The notes beneath the pieces were generated by a model. It saw nothing but the letters and a program-made list of their open reading frames with translations, ran no database searches and was not told the origin of the DNA. Below, piece after piece: positions 40,955-49,276 of a stretch of 64,000 nt of DNA. Made by a program: the position numbers and the translations under genes. Source of the DNA: Actinokineospora fastidiosa (GTDB lineage: Bacteria; Actinomycetota; Actinomycetes; Mycobacteriales; Pseudonocardiaceae); assembly GCF_014648415.1 (NCBI RefSeq), contig NZ_BMRB01000001.1:1364001-1428000 (forward strand), given 5' to 3'. Numbering within the stretch: position 1 is the first letter of the stretch; each line of letters opens with the position of its first letter.

Positions 40955-41556
40955 CTGGCACCATCCCCATCCTCGTACAAGCCCCGCAGCGACTTCAGGC
41001 ACCGGCCTCGGGTGGGGCCGATGCTGCCGTGCGGCATCCCCAGAGCCGCGGCGACTTCCCGGTATTCGGCGCGGCCCGCCAGCACGGTGAGCCGCAGCAG
41101 CATCTGGCAGCGCTCGGGCAGCTTGCGGAACGCGGCCCACAGCTTGTCGTCGCGCTCCCCGCGCAGCATGAGCGTCTCGGGGAGGGGGTCGCCGCTGGGC
41201 AGCTGCTCGGCGTACTCGGGCAGCAGCTCGGTCTGCGCGGCCATCCGCTGCCGGACCCGGTTGGCCTCCCTGCGGGTGGTGGTGATCAGCCAGCCCGCCA
41301 GCGCGCGGGGCTCGCTCAGCCGCTCCAGGTGGCGCAGCAGCGCCAGCCACACCGACTGCACCACGTCCTCGGCGGTGCCGTGGTCGAGGCCGGTCCCGCG
41401 CGCCACGTGCCACACCAGCGGCGTCAGCTCGGCGATGAGCACGTCGAGGGCGCGTTTGTCCCCGTCCCGCGCGGCGATCATGCACGCGGCGTAGCGCTCC
41501 GATCCGGCCAGCCCCTCCCAGGGCGGATTCGTCCCTACCGTGTGGAGCTCGGTCAC
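40951..41556 (-). CDS. ECF-like sigma-70 family RNA polymerase sigma factor
   Basis: Sigma factor of about 201 residues. Region 2 runs around residues 25-95 (TPLVWHVARGTGLDHGTAEDVVQSVWLALLRHLERL) and region 4 around residues 135-195 (KLPERCQMLLRLTV...YREVAAALGMPHGSIGPTRGRCLKSLR). It should direct RNA polymerase to a small regulon. Start GTG 41554-41556 is my choice by conservation; a long unconserved frame lies upstream. Downstream partner is coupled by GTGA. A likely promoter lies some 220 bases upstream. Confidence 0.88.
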   Translation of the reverse strand: MTELHTVGTNPPWEGLAGSERYAACMIAARDGDKRALDVLIAELTPLVWHVARGTGLDHGTAEDVVQSVWLALLRHLERLSEPRALAGWLITTTRREANRVRQRMAAQTELLPEYAEQLPSGDPLPETLMLRGERDDKLWAAFRKLPERCQMLLRLTVLAGRAEYREVAAALGMPHGSIGPTRGRCLKSLRGLYEDGDGAR

Positions 41557-41885
41557 CGCTCCCACCCCTGCTTCCGTGATCCGGGGCCCAGTTCCGTGGT
41601 GGCTCTGGCTACATCGCCGCGGGCCGTGGCGGCGCGTCCACGCCACCGCGTGCTCACCCGGACGGATGATGCCGTAGGCCGCCTGTCCCCGTCCGGGACG
41701 GTGACGATCACGCGCCCGGCGGCGCGGTCGGCCGACCGCGGCTCGGGGGTCGTGGCACATCGTCGCCTCCACCGTGACGGTACTGTCGCGCTCCGGACAA
41801 CTCAAAGAGCCGCCACGGGCCGGCTGGATACCTTTGTCGGCGGGCAACTTTGCGTGACCGCCGTCGTGACGACCTGGAGGGCGCC
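41557..41885. other. Long divergent intergenic region
   Basis: 329 bases between the sigma factor and the YbaK-like gene. It holds the candidate sigma-gene promoter, a GTGGCG/CGCCAC pair at 41626-41646, and a GTCCC/GGGAC pair in the 41685-41700 area. The open frames across it look non-coding. Confidence 0.6.
41777..41805 (-). promoter_or_regulatory. Candidate promoter reading toward the sigma gene
   Basis: On the minus strand, TTGAGT (41800-41805) and TACCGT (41777-41782) are separated by 17 bases, close to an actinomycete housekeeping promoter. It would give a leader of about 210 bases. Confidence 0.4.
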
Positions 41886-42452
41886 GTGACCTGGACAATC
41901 GCGGGCACCTTGACCGTGCTGCCCGCCGCGGACCACCCCGAGCTGCTCGCCGAGCCGGTGGCCAAGGCGCTGACCGCGCTGCCTGCCGACCGGATCGGCG
42001 TCGCCGCGATCGACCCCGACCTGGCCGACACCGCGCAGTTCTGCGCCGCCTACGGCTCGCCGCTCGCGGCCTCGGCGAACTGCGTGGTCGTGGCGGGCAG
42101 GCGCGGTGGCGAGGAGCGGCTGGCGGCCTGCCTGGTGCTGGCGACCACCCGCGCCGACGTCAACGGGGTCGTCCGGCGCAGGCTGGACGTGCGCAAGGCG
42201 TCGTTCGCGCCCATGGACCACGCCGTGGAGCTGACCGGCATGGCCTACGGCGGCATCACCCCGGTCGGGCTGCCGCCGGACTGGCCGCTGCTGGTCGACG
42301 CCGCCGTGGCCGCCGCGCCCGAGCTGGTCGTGGGCAGCGGGATCCGGGGCAGCAAGCTGCTCGTCCCCGGCGACGTGCTCGCCGCCCTGCCCGGCGCCGA
42401 GGTCGTCGAGGGCCTGGGGAAGCCCGCTGTGGACCGTGATCGGGCCCACTAG
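41886..42452 (+). CDS. YbaK/aminoacyl-tRNA deacylase-like domain protein
   Basis: Protein of 188 residues with the YbaK/ProX editing fold. Conserved parts are ANCVVVAGRRGGEERLAACLVLATTRADV, RKASFAPMDHAVELTGMAYGGITPVGLP and the C-terminal VVGSGIRGSKLLVPG. Free-standing members hydrolyse mischarged tRNAs such as Cys-tRNA(Pro) or Ala-tRNA(Pro). The catalytic-type Lys here would be in RKASFA. GTG at 41886 follows GGAGG by five bases. Eleven bases separate it from the next gene. Confidence 0.85.
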   Translation: MTWTIAGTLTVLPAADHPELLAEPVAKALTALPADRIGVAAIDPDLADTAQFCAAYGSPLAASANCVVVAGRRGGEERLAACLVLATTRADVNGVVRRRLDVRKASFAPMDHAVELTGMAYGGITPVGLPPDWPLLVDAAVAAAPELVVGSGIRGSKLLVPGDVLAALPGAEVVEGLGKPAVDRDRAH

Positions 42453-42463
42453 GGTCTTCTTCC

Positions 42464-43192
42464 GTGGACCACGCCGCGTACATAGACCAGATCAGACTGC
42501 ACTGCGCCGCCATGCGGGCCGCGGCCGAGAAGGCGGGCCCGGACGCACCCGTCCCCACCTGCCCCGACTGGACCGTTCGGGACCTGATCGCCCACGTCGC
42601 CGGGCTGCAGGCCTGGCTGGAGGTCTCGCTGCCGCTGCCGCCGGAAGGGCCCGCGCCCGACGAGCCGCGCGTGCCGTCGGACTGGGCCGAGCTGCTGGAC
42701 TGGTGGGACGAGCGCGTGCGCAACGTCACCGCCGGACTGGCCGCGACGGCCCCGACGACCCGCACCTGGTCGTTCGTCCCCGGCTTCGGCGCCGACGCCG
42801 GCTGGTTCGCCCGCAGGCAGGCGCACGAGACGGCGATCCACCGGCTCGACGCCGAGCACGCGGCGGCCGAGACCGTGCCGTCGCTGCTGTTCGACCCCGA
42901 GTTCGCTGCCGACGGCATCGCCGAGCTGTTCGAGCTGCTCCCGCCCGCGCCCGCCGACCGGTCCGGCACGATCCTGCTGCACGCCGCCGACGCGGGCCGC
43001 GCCTGGCTGGTGACGCTGTCGGAGACCGAGCCGCTGCGGGTCGACGACACCCCGGCCGAGCCCGACGCGCTCTACGCCGACGCGCGGGTCGTCGGCACGG
43101 CCGACGCGGTGTACCGGGCGGTGTGGGGACGGCCGGGGCACGCCGTGGTCAGCGGCGACTCCGCGCTGGTCACTACGCTCAAGTCGTTCTGA
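42464..43192 (+). CDS. Maleylpyruvate isomerase N-terminal / DinB-like protein
   Basis: Protein of 242 residues. The DinB-like four-helix bundle contains CPDWTVRDLIAHVAGLQAWLE (metal-type His) and ARRQAHETAIHRLDAE (second metal His pair), the mycothiol-dependent maleylpyruvate isomerase pattern. The C-terminal MDMPI_C domain ends the protein. Members are mycothiol-dependent S-transferases or isomerases, fitting a mycothiol producer (mshA is in this window). Substrate unknown. GTG start at 42464. Confidence 0.87.
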   Translation: MDHAAYIDQIRLHCAAMRAAAEKAGPDAPVPTCPDWTVRDLIAHVAGLQAWLEVSLPLPPEGPAPDEPRVPSDWAELLDWWDERVRNVTAGLAATAPTTRTWSFVPGFGADAGWFARRQAHETAIHRLDAEHAAAETVPSLLFDPEFAADGIAELFELLPPAPADRSGTILLHAADAGRAWLVTLSETEPLRVDDTPAEPDALYADARVVGTADAVYRAVWGRPGHAVVSGDSALVTTLKSF

Positions 43193-43217
43193 CCGCGAGA
43201 GCTGGGAGAGTCCGCCG

Positions 43218-44090
43218 GTGTCGACCAACGAGCGCCGCTACGTGATCCGCCTCGGCTGCCCCGACCGCACGGGGATCGTGGCCGAGATCGCGGGGTTCCT
43301 CAGCGCGGCGGGCGGCTGGATCGTCGAGGCGGACTACCACTCCGACCCGGACACCAACTGGTTCTTCACCCGCCAGGTGGTGCGCGCGGACTCCCTGCCC
43401 TTCGGCGCCGAGGAGCTGCGCGCCCGCTTCGTCGACGTCGCCCGGCGCCTCGGCGGCCGGGTCGAGTGGGACATCACCGACACCGGGCAGCCGCAGCGGG
43501 TGGTCATCCTGGTGACCCGGGAGGGCCACTGCCTCTACGACCTGCTGGGCCGGGTGCACAGCGGCGAGCTGGAGGTCGAGGTCAAGGCGGTCATCGGCAA
43601 CCACGCCGACCTCGCCTCGATCACCCGCGCGCACGGCATCCCGTTCCACCACGTGCCCTTCCCCATCGACGAGGAGGGCAAGGCGGCCGCGTTCGCCCAG
43701 CTGCGCCAGCTGGTCGACGCCGCGCACCCGGACGCCATCGTGCTGGCCCGGTTCATGCAGGTGCTGCCCGCCGAGCTGTGCGCGGAGTGGGCGGGCCGGG
43801 CGCTCAACATCCACCACAGCTTCCTGCCGTCGTTCGTGGGCGCGCGGCCGTACCACCAGGCGCACAAGCGCGGGGTGAAGCTGATCGGCGCGACCTGCCA
43901 CTACGTCACCGCGGAGCTGGACGCGGGCCCGATCGTGGAGCAGGACGTGATCCGGGTCGACCACACCGACTCGGTGGCCGACATGGTGCGCAAGGGCCGC
44001 GACATCGAGAAGGTCGTGCTCGCCCGCGGCCTGCGCTGGCACCTGGAGCGGCGCGTGCTCGTGCACGGGAACAAGACCGTCGTCTTTTAA
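43218..44090 (+). CDS. purU: Formyltetrahydrofolate deformylase
   Basis: PurU, 290 residues, hydrolyses 10-formyl-THF to THF and formate, balancing one-carbon pools. The N-terminal ACT domain starts RLGCPDRTGIVAEIAGFLS. The C-terminal formyltransferase domain has NHADL, FHHVPF, and the catalytic ALNIHHSFLPSFVGARPYHQA; the Asp is in ELDAGPIVEQDV. GTG at 43218. Followed by a clear terminator. Confidence 0.96.
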   Translation: MSTNERRYVIRLGCPDRTGIVAEIAGFLSAAGGWIVEADYHSDPDTNWFFTRQVVRADSLPFGAEELRARFVDVARRLGGRVEWDITDTGQPQRVVILVTREGHCLYDLLGRVHSGELEVEVKAVIGNHADLASITRAHGIPFHHVPFPIDEEGKAAAFAQLRQLVDAAHPDAIVLARFMQVLPAELCAEWAGRALNIHHSFLPSFVGARPYHQAHKRGVKLIGATCHYVTAELDAGPIVEQDVIRVDHTDSVADMVRKGRDIEKVVLARGLRWHLERRVLVHGNKTVVF

Positions 44091-44383
44091 TTCGATTGCC
44101 CGGGAAAGGCATTCCCGGGCATCCTCATGCCCGTGAGAAACACCGACCCCCGCACTTCGACAATGCAGGCCGTCGCGCCCGCCCGCCCGGCGCGGGAGGA
44201 CCGCGAGTGGTCATGCGCGCAGGCCAACACGGTCAGCGCGGGGTGATCCGGTCCGCCGGGTCCCGATCGACTCGTTGCCGTCAAGGCAATTGATTTCTCC
44301 TTCACGACCACCAATCCCGGTAATTCCCGGGTCTGCCCGGCCGGTCCGGTCGCCGCCTGTGTCGCGGTGGCCGGATCGGCCAT
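44087..44383 (-). CDS. Possible small protein, unproven
   Basis: Open frame of 98 codons on the minus strand, starting ATG 44381-44383 with GGAGG ten bases before it, and ending where its stop overlaps the purU stop. The product (MADPATATQAATGP...) has no recognised domain. GC at third positions is only moderate, and the terminator hairpin of purU falls within its last codons, so it may be non-coding. It is the only gene candidate in the 412-base gap 44091-44502. Confidence 0.25.
   Translation of the reverse strand: MADPATATQAATGPAGQTRELPGLVVVKEKSIALTATSRSGPGGPDHPALTVLACAHDHSRSSRAGRAGATACIVEVRGSVFLTGMRMPGNAFPGQSN
44098..44120. terminator. Terminator hairpin after purU
   Basis: GCCCGGGAA-AGGCA-TTCCCGGGC, perfect 9-bp arms, starting eight bases after the purU stop. 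It also lies inside the 3' end of the candidate minus-strand small gene at 44087-44383. Confidence 0.75.
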
Positions 44384-44412
44384 TTCCGCATTTCCTCCGC
44401 ACCGGTCGTTTC

Positions 44413-44420
44413 GGGTGAAC
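44413..44420 (-). promoter_or_regulatory. Single GTTCACCC element
   Basis: One exact copy of the core GTTCACCC (minus strand) of the actinomycete PHO-box repeat, 83 bases before the flavin monooxygenase gene. Only one copy is present, so regulation by a PhoP/RegX3-type protein is weakly supported. Confidence 0.2.
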
Positions 44421-44502
44421 TGTGTCCACGGTCACCCCGCGTCGGAGCGCGCTGTGGCAGGGTCGACACGAAGTGTGAATTGCGGCGGGAGGAGTTCACG
44501 CG

Positions 44503-45669
44503 ATGGAGGCGACGCTGGAGCGCGCGGAGCTGGTCGACCGCGCCGCCGAGCTGGTGCCGCTGCTGAGGGCCAACGCGCCGAGGGCCGCGCACGAGCGCAG
44601 GCCGCCCCGGGAGAACCTGGAGGCGCTGCGCGACGCCGGGCTGCTGCACCTGCTGCGCCCGGCGCGGTTCGGCGGCCACGAGGCGGACATGCGCACCAAG
44701 GACGCGGTCGTCGCCGAGATCGCCAGGGGCTGCGGGTCCACGGCGTGGGTGGCGCTGATCTACAACGACGCCGACTACCTGCTGGCCCGCTTCCCCGACG
44801 AACTGCAGGAGCTGGTGTTCGCCGACCCCGACACCCGGGCGACCGCGACCCTGATCCCCAAGGGGCGCGCCGAGCGCCGCGGCGACGGGTACGTCGTCAG
44901 CGGCCGGTGGCCGTTCAACACCGGCTGCATGGACGCCGAGTGGGTCATGCAGCCCACCTTCTGCGACGGCGTGCCGGTCCAGGTGCTCCTGCCGTACTCC
45001 GACGTCGTCATCGAGGACGACTGGATGGTCAGCGGGATGAGCGGCACGGCGAGCAACACCGTGCGCGCCGACGAGGTGTTCGTGCCCGAGGACCGGGTCG
45101 TCCGGCAGGTCGACGTCGTCGGCGAGACCCACCTCAGCGACCGCAACGCGGACACCCCGCTCTACCGGATCCCGCTGATCCTCGAACTGCTCACCGGCGG
45201 CCCCGCGCCCTTCACCGGCATGTCCGCGACCGCCGTCGAGTTGTCCCTGGCGCAGTTAGCCGAGGAGCGGCCGATCGCCTACACCGGCTACGCCGCCCGG
45301 CGCGACGCCGCCATCACCCACCACCAGATGGCCGAGGCGAGCCTGCTGATCGAGTCGGCGGGCCACCACGCCGCGTCGGCAGCGGGGCTGGTCGACGCCA
45401 GGATCGCCGACGGCGAGCCGTTCCGGCCGGAGGACAAGGCGCGGGTGTGGGGGCTGGTGTCGTACGCGACCAAGCTGCACGCGCAGGCCGCCGAGATCCT
45501 GCGCGCCGCCGCGGGCGCTGGCTGCATCCGCGTGGACTCGCCGCTGAACCTGGTCCTGCGCGACATCCAGGCGCTGGCCGCGCACGCGGCGATGATGCCC
45601 GCCACCGGCATCGAGCACTACGGGCGGTCGCTGTGCGGGCTGCCGCCCGCCACGCCGCTGCTGGCCTGA
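44503..45669 (+). CDS. Acyl-CoA dehydrogenase-fold protein, probable group D flavin monooxygenase
   Basis: Protein of 388 residues with the acyl-CoA dehydrogenase fold. N-terminal helices (ENLEALRDAGLLHLLRPARFGGHEADM), a beta domain (GDGYVVSGRWPFNTGCMDAEWVM) and C-terminal four-helix bundle are all visible. The pattern fits two-component flavin-dependent monooxygenases (HsaA/HpaB-like) rather than true dehydrogenases, since no clear catalytic Glu motif is evident. A flavin reductase gene is not adjacent. ATG follows GGGAGGAG by eight bases. The 3' end overlaps a convergent SRPBCC gene by 52 bases. Confidence 0.83.
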   Translation: MEATLERAELVDRAAELVPLLRANAPRAAHERRPPRENLEALRDAGLLHLLRPARFGGHEADMRTKDAVVAEIARGCGSTAWVALIYNDADYLLARFPDELQELVFADPDTRATATLIPKGRAERRGDGYVVSGRWPFNTGCMDAEWVMQPTFCDGVPVQVLLPYSDVVIEDDWMVSGMSGTASNTVRADEVFVPEDRVVRQVDVVGETHLSDRNADTPLYRIPLILELLTGGPAPFTGMSATAVELSLAQLAEERPIAYTGYAARRDAAITHHQMAEASLLIESAGHHAASAAGLVDARIADGEPFRPEDKARVWGLVSYATKLHAQAAEILRAAAGAGCIRVDSPLNLVLRDIQALAAHAAMMPATGIEHYGRSLCGLPPATPLLA

Positions 45670-46061
45670 GCCAGGTTCGCCAGGAGGTCGGCGAGGACGA
45701 GCCGCAGCCGGGCCGGGGCGGTGACCCGCTGGAGCAGCCCGAGCGGGCCGTTGGCGCCGTCGCGGGCGAGGGAGAGGCGCACGCTGGTGGTGTCGCCCGT
45801 GCCGTCGACGGTCCAGGTGAACACCAGACTGGAGTGCCGGTCCGCCTCGACGACGGTGTCCGCGCGCGGCGTGCTGACCTCGAACTCGCACCGCTGTCCC
45901 TGGAACACGCACGCCACCGTCGGGCCGGGACGCACCTCGTAGTCGGCGAAGTCGGGGGTGAGGATGCGGCGGCGCACGCCCGCGTAGTCGGTCACCGCGG
46001 CCCGCACGCGCGCGACCGGCAGCGGGATCAGGCGTTCTGCGAAGGCGTGGATCTGGTTCAT
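45618..46061 (-). CDS. SRPBCC-family protein
   Basis: Protein of 147 residues with the helix-grip START/polyketide-cyclase-like fold: AERLIPLPVARVRAAVTDYAGVRRRILTP, CVFQGQRCEFEV, then the long C-terminal helix. It would bind a hydrophobic ligand. ATG at 46059-46061, with GGGAAG six bases before it. Divergent from the LOG-family gene (40 bases between starts). Confidence 0.8.
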   Translation of the reverse strand: MNQIHAFAERLIPLPVARVRAAVTDYAGVRRRILTPDFADYEVRPGPTVACVFQGQRCEFEVSTPRADTVVEADRHSSLVFTWTVDGTGDTTSVRLSLARDGANGPLGLLQRVTAPARLRLVLADLLANLAQASSGVAGGSPHSDRP

Positions 46062-46101
46062 CGGCGCTTCCCGGTCGGCTCGGCGGCCTAGGCTACCCGC
46101 C

Positions 46102-47220
46102 GTGCGTGCCGAATATGCCGATCTCGATGCCCTGCGGACCCAGCGCGACCGGGGCGGCGACCTGCGCGGCGCCGTGCTCATCGGCCTCGACCTGACCGAC
46201 CCCGATGACGACCGCCTGCTGCGCACGGCCCTGGACGGGGCGCTGCTGCTGGGCTGCGCGCTCACCCCGGAGACCACCCGGCGGGCGCAGGCGGGCGGCG
46301 CGCTGATCTTCCCCGTCGTGCCCGATCTGCCGTACGAGGTCTACCGCGCCCGGCTCTACACCCCCGCCGAGCTGTTCGCGGGCTTCGACCCCGCCCGCCC
46401 GGAGTCCTATGCGGACACCCCGGACGCGCGGATCTACCGGCACACCAGGGAACAGGCGCTCGACCCGCTGCACGCGCTCGCCGAACGCCTGCACGACCAC
46501 AGCATCACCACGGCGCTGGCCGACGTGCTCACCGGCCACCCGGTCGCGGTCATGGGCGGGCACGCCCTGGTCCGCGACACCCCCGGCTACCGCGAGGCGG
46601 TGGAGCTGGGGCGCGCGCTCGGCCGGGCCGGGTTCACCGTGCTGACCGGCGGCGGGCCGGGCGCGATGGAGGCCGTCCCGCTGGGCGTGCGGCTGGCCGA
46701 GGCCGACCCGGGGCCCGCGCTCGCGGCGCTCTCGGCCGCGCCGCGGTTCGCGGGCGGCGCGGGCACGGCCGGGGACACCTCCGTCGAGATCGGACAGTGG
46801 CTGGCCGCCGGGCTCGCCGTCGAGCTGCCGGTCGCGGACACCCCGCGCACGATCGGCATCCCGACTTGGTTCTACGGGCACGAGCCGCCGAACCCGTTCT
46901 GCGAGCTGCACGCCAAGTACTTCGCCAACTCCGTGCGCGAGGACGGCCTGCTGACCGTGGCCACCGGCGGCATCGTCTACACCCCGGGCAGCGCGGGCAC
47001 GGTCCAGGAGGTCTTCCAGGACTACACCCAGAACCACTACGGCGTGCCCGCCCCGATGATCTTCCTCGGCAGCCGGTTCTGGACGCGGGACGTGCCCGCC
47101 GCGCCGCTGGTGCGCGGCCTGGCCGAGGGCCGGGCCGCCGAGAAGTGGATCACCGTCACCGACGACGTCGACGAGGTCGTGGCGGTCCTGACCGCCTACG
47201 CCGACTCGCTAGTCGAGTAG
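46102..47220 (+). CDS. LOG-family (Rossmann) nucleotide-binding protein
   Basis: Protein of 372 residues with a lysine decarboxylase-like/LOG domain in the C-terminal two-thirds. GGGPGAMEAV is the first conserved motif. The second, normally PGGxGTxxE, reads TPGSAGTVQEVFQ here, with Ser for the second Gly. Short LOG proteins release cytokinin-like bases from nucleotides; this long version has an N-terminal extension of about 150 residues and may act on another nucleotide. GTG at 46102. Confidence 0.83.
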   Translation: MRAEYADLDALRTQRDRGGDLRGAVLIGLDLTDPDDDRLLRTALDGALLLGCALTPETTRRAQAGGALIFPVVPDLPYEVYRARLYTPAELFAGFDPARPESYADTPDARIYRHTREQALDPLHALAERLHDHSITTALADVLTGHPVAVMGGHALVRDTPGYREAVELGRALGRAGFTVLTGGGPGAMEAVPLGVRLAEADPGPALAALSAAPRFAGGAGTAGDTSVEIGQWLAAGLAVELPVADTPRTIGIPTWFYGHEPPNPFCELHAKYFANSVREDGLLTVATGGIVYTPGSAGTVQEVFQDYTQNHYGVPAPMIFLGSRFWTRDVPAAPLVRGLAEGRAAEKWITVTDDVDEVVAVLTAYADSLVE

Positions 47221-47913
47221 CCCGGCGCGCTGGGCCAGGACGGCGGCGGTGACCCGGTTCGCGCAGCCGGTCGCGGCCAGGATCTCCGAGACGTACCCGC
47301 GCACGGTCGACTCCGACAGCCGCAGGTCCTCGGCGATCTCGGCGTTGCTGCGCCCCGCGCCGATCAGCCGCAGCACGTCCCGCAGCCGGTTGGACAGCCG
47401 GGCGACCTCGGCCGCTGCGCCCATCCGGTCGAGGTGGTGCGTGGCGAGGTGGCCCATCAGCTCGCGGGTGAGCGAGGGGTCCAGCACCGAGCCGCCCCGG
47501 CTGGCGACCCGCACGGCGCGGACGAGTTCGTCGGGATCGGTGTGCTTGAGCAGGAACCCGGTCGCGCCCAGGTTGAGCGCGGTGGCCACCGCCTCGTCGG
47601 CGTGGAAGGTGGTCAGCACGACGACGGCGGGCGGGTGCGGCGATCGGCGCAGTTCGCGCAGGGTGTCGATGCCGTCCATGCCGGGCATGCGCAGGTCCAG
47701 CAGCAGGACGTTGAGCGACTGCGTGCGCACGAGTTCGAGAGCGCCAGCGCCGTCGGCCGCCTCGGCGACGACCTCGATGTCCGGGGCGCTGGCGAGGATG
47801 CGGGACACGAACGCCCGGGCCATGGGCTCGTCGTCGACGACGCCCACCCGGACCGTGGCCACCGGCGGCGCGGTGTCGTCCCCGGCAGGCTCCCTGTCGG
47901 TTTGCGTACTCAC
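47209..47913 (-). CDS. Orphan NarL/FixJ-family response regulator
   Basis: Response regulator of 234 residues. The receiver domain has the acidic pair VVDDE (Asp27, Asp28), phospho-acceptor Asp73 in LLLDLRMPG, and FLLKHTDPDEL. The C-terminal LuxR helix-turn-helix is truncated in signature but clear (RLIGAGRSNAEIAEDLRLSESTVRGYVSEIL). No histidine kinase is adjacent. GTG at 47911-47913 is used; an upstream ATG would add 12 residues. Overlaps the LOG gene end by 12 bases. Confidence 0.9.
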   Translation of the reverse strand: MSTQTDREPAGDDTAPPVATVRVGVVDDEPMARAFVSRILASAPDIEVVAEAADGAGALELVRTQSLNVLLLDLRMPGMDGIDTLRELRRSPHPPAVVVLTTFHADEAVATALNLGATGFLLKHTDPDELVRAVRVASRGGSVLDPSLTRELMGHLATHHLDRMGAAAEVARLSNRLRDVLRLIGAGRSNAEIAEDLRLSESTVRGYVSEILAATGCANRVTAAVLAQRAGLLD

Positions 47914-47968
47914 GGGCCCAATCCGACCGGACCGAACGGCGCAGGACAACCCTCCGAACGTAGGGCGG

Positions 47969-48769
47969 TCAGACCTCCCAACGTCCGACCTCTGCGGGCG
48001 CGACGGTCTCCCACGGCACCGTCAGCTCGCCGAGCCGCCAGCGCTTCCTGGTGTCGAGCACCGGCCAGGACCCGGCGAACTCGGCGACCGCCTCGACCCA
48101 GCGAGCGCGCGGCCCGAAGGGCGCGAACGGGGCCGCGTTGTCCCAGCAGGAGTCCAGAGTGGACAACATCGCGTGGACGCGCTCGCCGGGGACGTTGCGG
48201 TGGATGAGCGCCTTGGGCAGGCGCTCGGCGAGGTCCGACGGGCGGTCGATGTCGGCGGGCAGGCAGGAGAGGGTGAACGTGCGCGGCCCCTCCTCGGTGA
48301 GGCCCACCCAGCAGCAGCGGCGGCCGATCTCGTCGCAGGTGCCCTCCACCAGCAGCCCGCCGGGGGCCAGGCGGCCGACGATCGTCCGCCACGCGTCCAG
48401 CGCCTCGGCCTCGGTGTACTGGCGCAGGACGTTGAACGCGCGGACGAGGTCGGGGCGCAGCCCGGCCAGCTCGAACCCGCCTCTGCGGAAGTCCAGTCGG
48501 GGCGGGTCGGCGGCGGGCTTGGCCGCGGCGACCCGCTCCGGGTCGATCTCCAGGCCGACGACACGCGCGGACGGGAGCCGGTGGGCCAGTTCCACGGTGG
48601 TGACCGGGGTGGCGCCGTACCCGAGGTCGACCACCAGCGCGTCCGACCGCAGCGGCAGCGTCGCCAGCCAGCGGTCGACGCGGCGCAGGCGGTTGGGGTT
48701 GGTGGTGCCTCGGGTCGGGCAGCCCAGCGCGCGGGCCCGGCCCGCGGCCAGCCGGGGGGTGCGGGCCAT
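47969..48769 (-). CDS. Class I SAM-dependent methyltransferase
   Basis: Protein of 266 residues. SAM motif I is VVDLGYGATPVTTVELA, followed by VVGLEIDPERV (acidic ribose-binding residue) and LAPGGLLVEGTCDE. The substrate is unknown. It starts two bases after the DUF2505 gene ends, so the two are co-transcribed. Confidence 0.85.
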   Translation of the reverse strand: MARTPRLAAGRARALGCPTRGTTNPNRLRRVDRWLATLPLRSDALVVDLGYGATPVTTVELAHRLPSARVVGLEIDPERVAAAKPAADPPRLDFRRGGFELAGLRPDLVRAFNVLRQYTEAEALDAWRTIVGRLAPGGLLVEGTCDEIGRRCCWVGLTEEGPRTFTLSCLPADIDRPSDLAERLPKALIHRNVPGERVHAMLSTLDSCWDNAAPFAPFGPRARWVEAVAEFAGSWPVLDTRKRWRLGELTVPWETVAPAEVGRWEV

Positions 48770-48771
48770 AG

Positions 48772-49257
48772 TCAGCGCGTGGCCAGCCAGTCGGCGGTGA
48801 ACGCCGTCTCCGCGGCCAGCAGCCTGCCGACCTGCTCGGCGATCACCTTCTCGATCTTGCCGCCGACCAGCGGGATCTTGACCTGCACCCGGCCGTCGGT
48901 GCGCCAGGTGCAGCCGGATGCGGTGTCGGTCAGCGTGTAGGCGGCGGTGATCTCGCCGGGGACGCCGGTCACCCGCGCCGTCGTCGTGCCCGCCGCGTCG
49001 TCCCAGGTCTCCGTGCGCTCGACCACGAGATCGCCGCGGAAGACCGACTTGGTGAACGAGGGCAGCCGGTCGGCGGGGACCGTCTGCCGCAGCCGGTAGG
49101 TGACGGTCCCGCCGCGGACGCCGTGGTCGACCAGCTCCGCCCCCGGCCCGCCGATCTCGGCGAGCCGGTCGCGCAGGTACTCGGTGCTCACCAGCGCGGC
49201 GCGCACCCGGGACGCGGGCGCGGCGAGGTCGGCGCGGTGCTCGATGCGGCTGGCCAT
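48772..49257 (-). CDS. DUF2505 (SRPBCC-like) protein
   Basis: Protein of 161 residues, DUF2505 family: ASRIEHRADLAAPASRVRAALVSTEYLRDRLAEIGG, a central beta region and C-terminal GGKIEKVIAEQVGRLLAAE helix. A helix-grip ligand-binding fold is likely. The mycobacterial counterpart Rv0481c also sits next to murB. Divergent from murB with 19 bases between starts. Confidence 0.88.
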   Translation of the reverse strand: MASRIEHRADLAAPASRVRAALVSTEYLRDRLAEIGGPGAELVDHGVRGGTVTYRLRQTVPADRLPSFTKSVFRGDLVVERTETWDDAAGTTTARVTGVPGEITAAYTLTDTASGCTWRTDGRVQVKIPLVGGKIEKVIAEQVGRLLAAETAFTADWLATR

Positions 49258-49276
49258 GTGCGGGAGGTTACCGTTG

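Noticed and set aside
44302-44391. 29-codon ORF rich in Arg/Pro next to the GGAGG
   Set aside because: The ribosome site is only two bases from its ATG and the peptide is low complexity with no partner enzyme for a peptide natural product.
47954-48800. Plus-strand frame opposite the methyltransferase
   Set aside because: Ser/Arg-rich antisense shadow; the minus strand has a clear SAM-binding motif.
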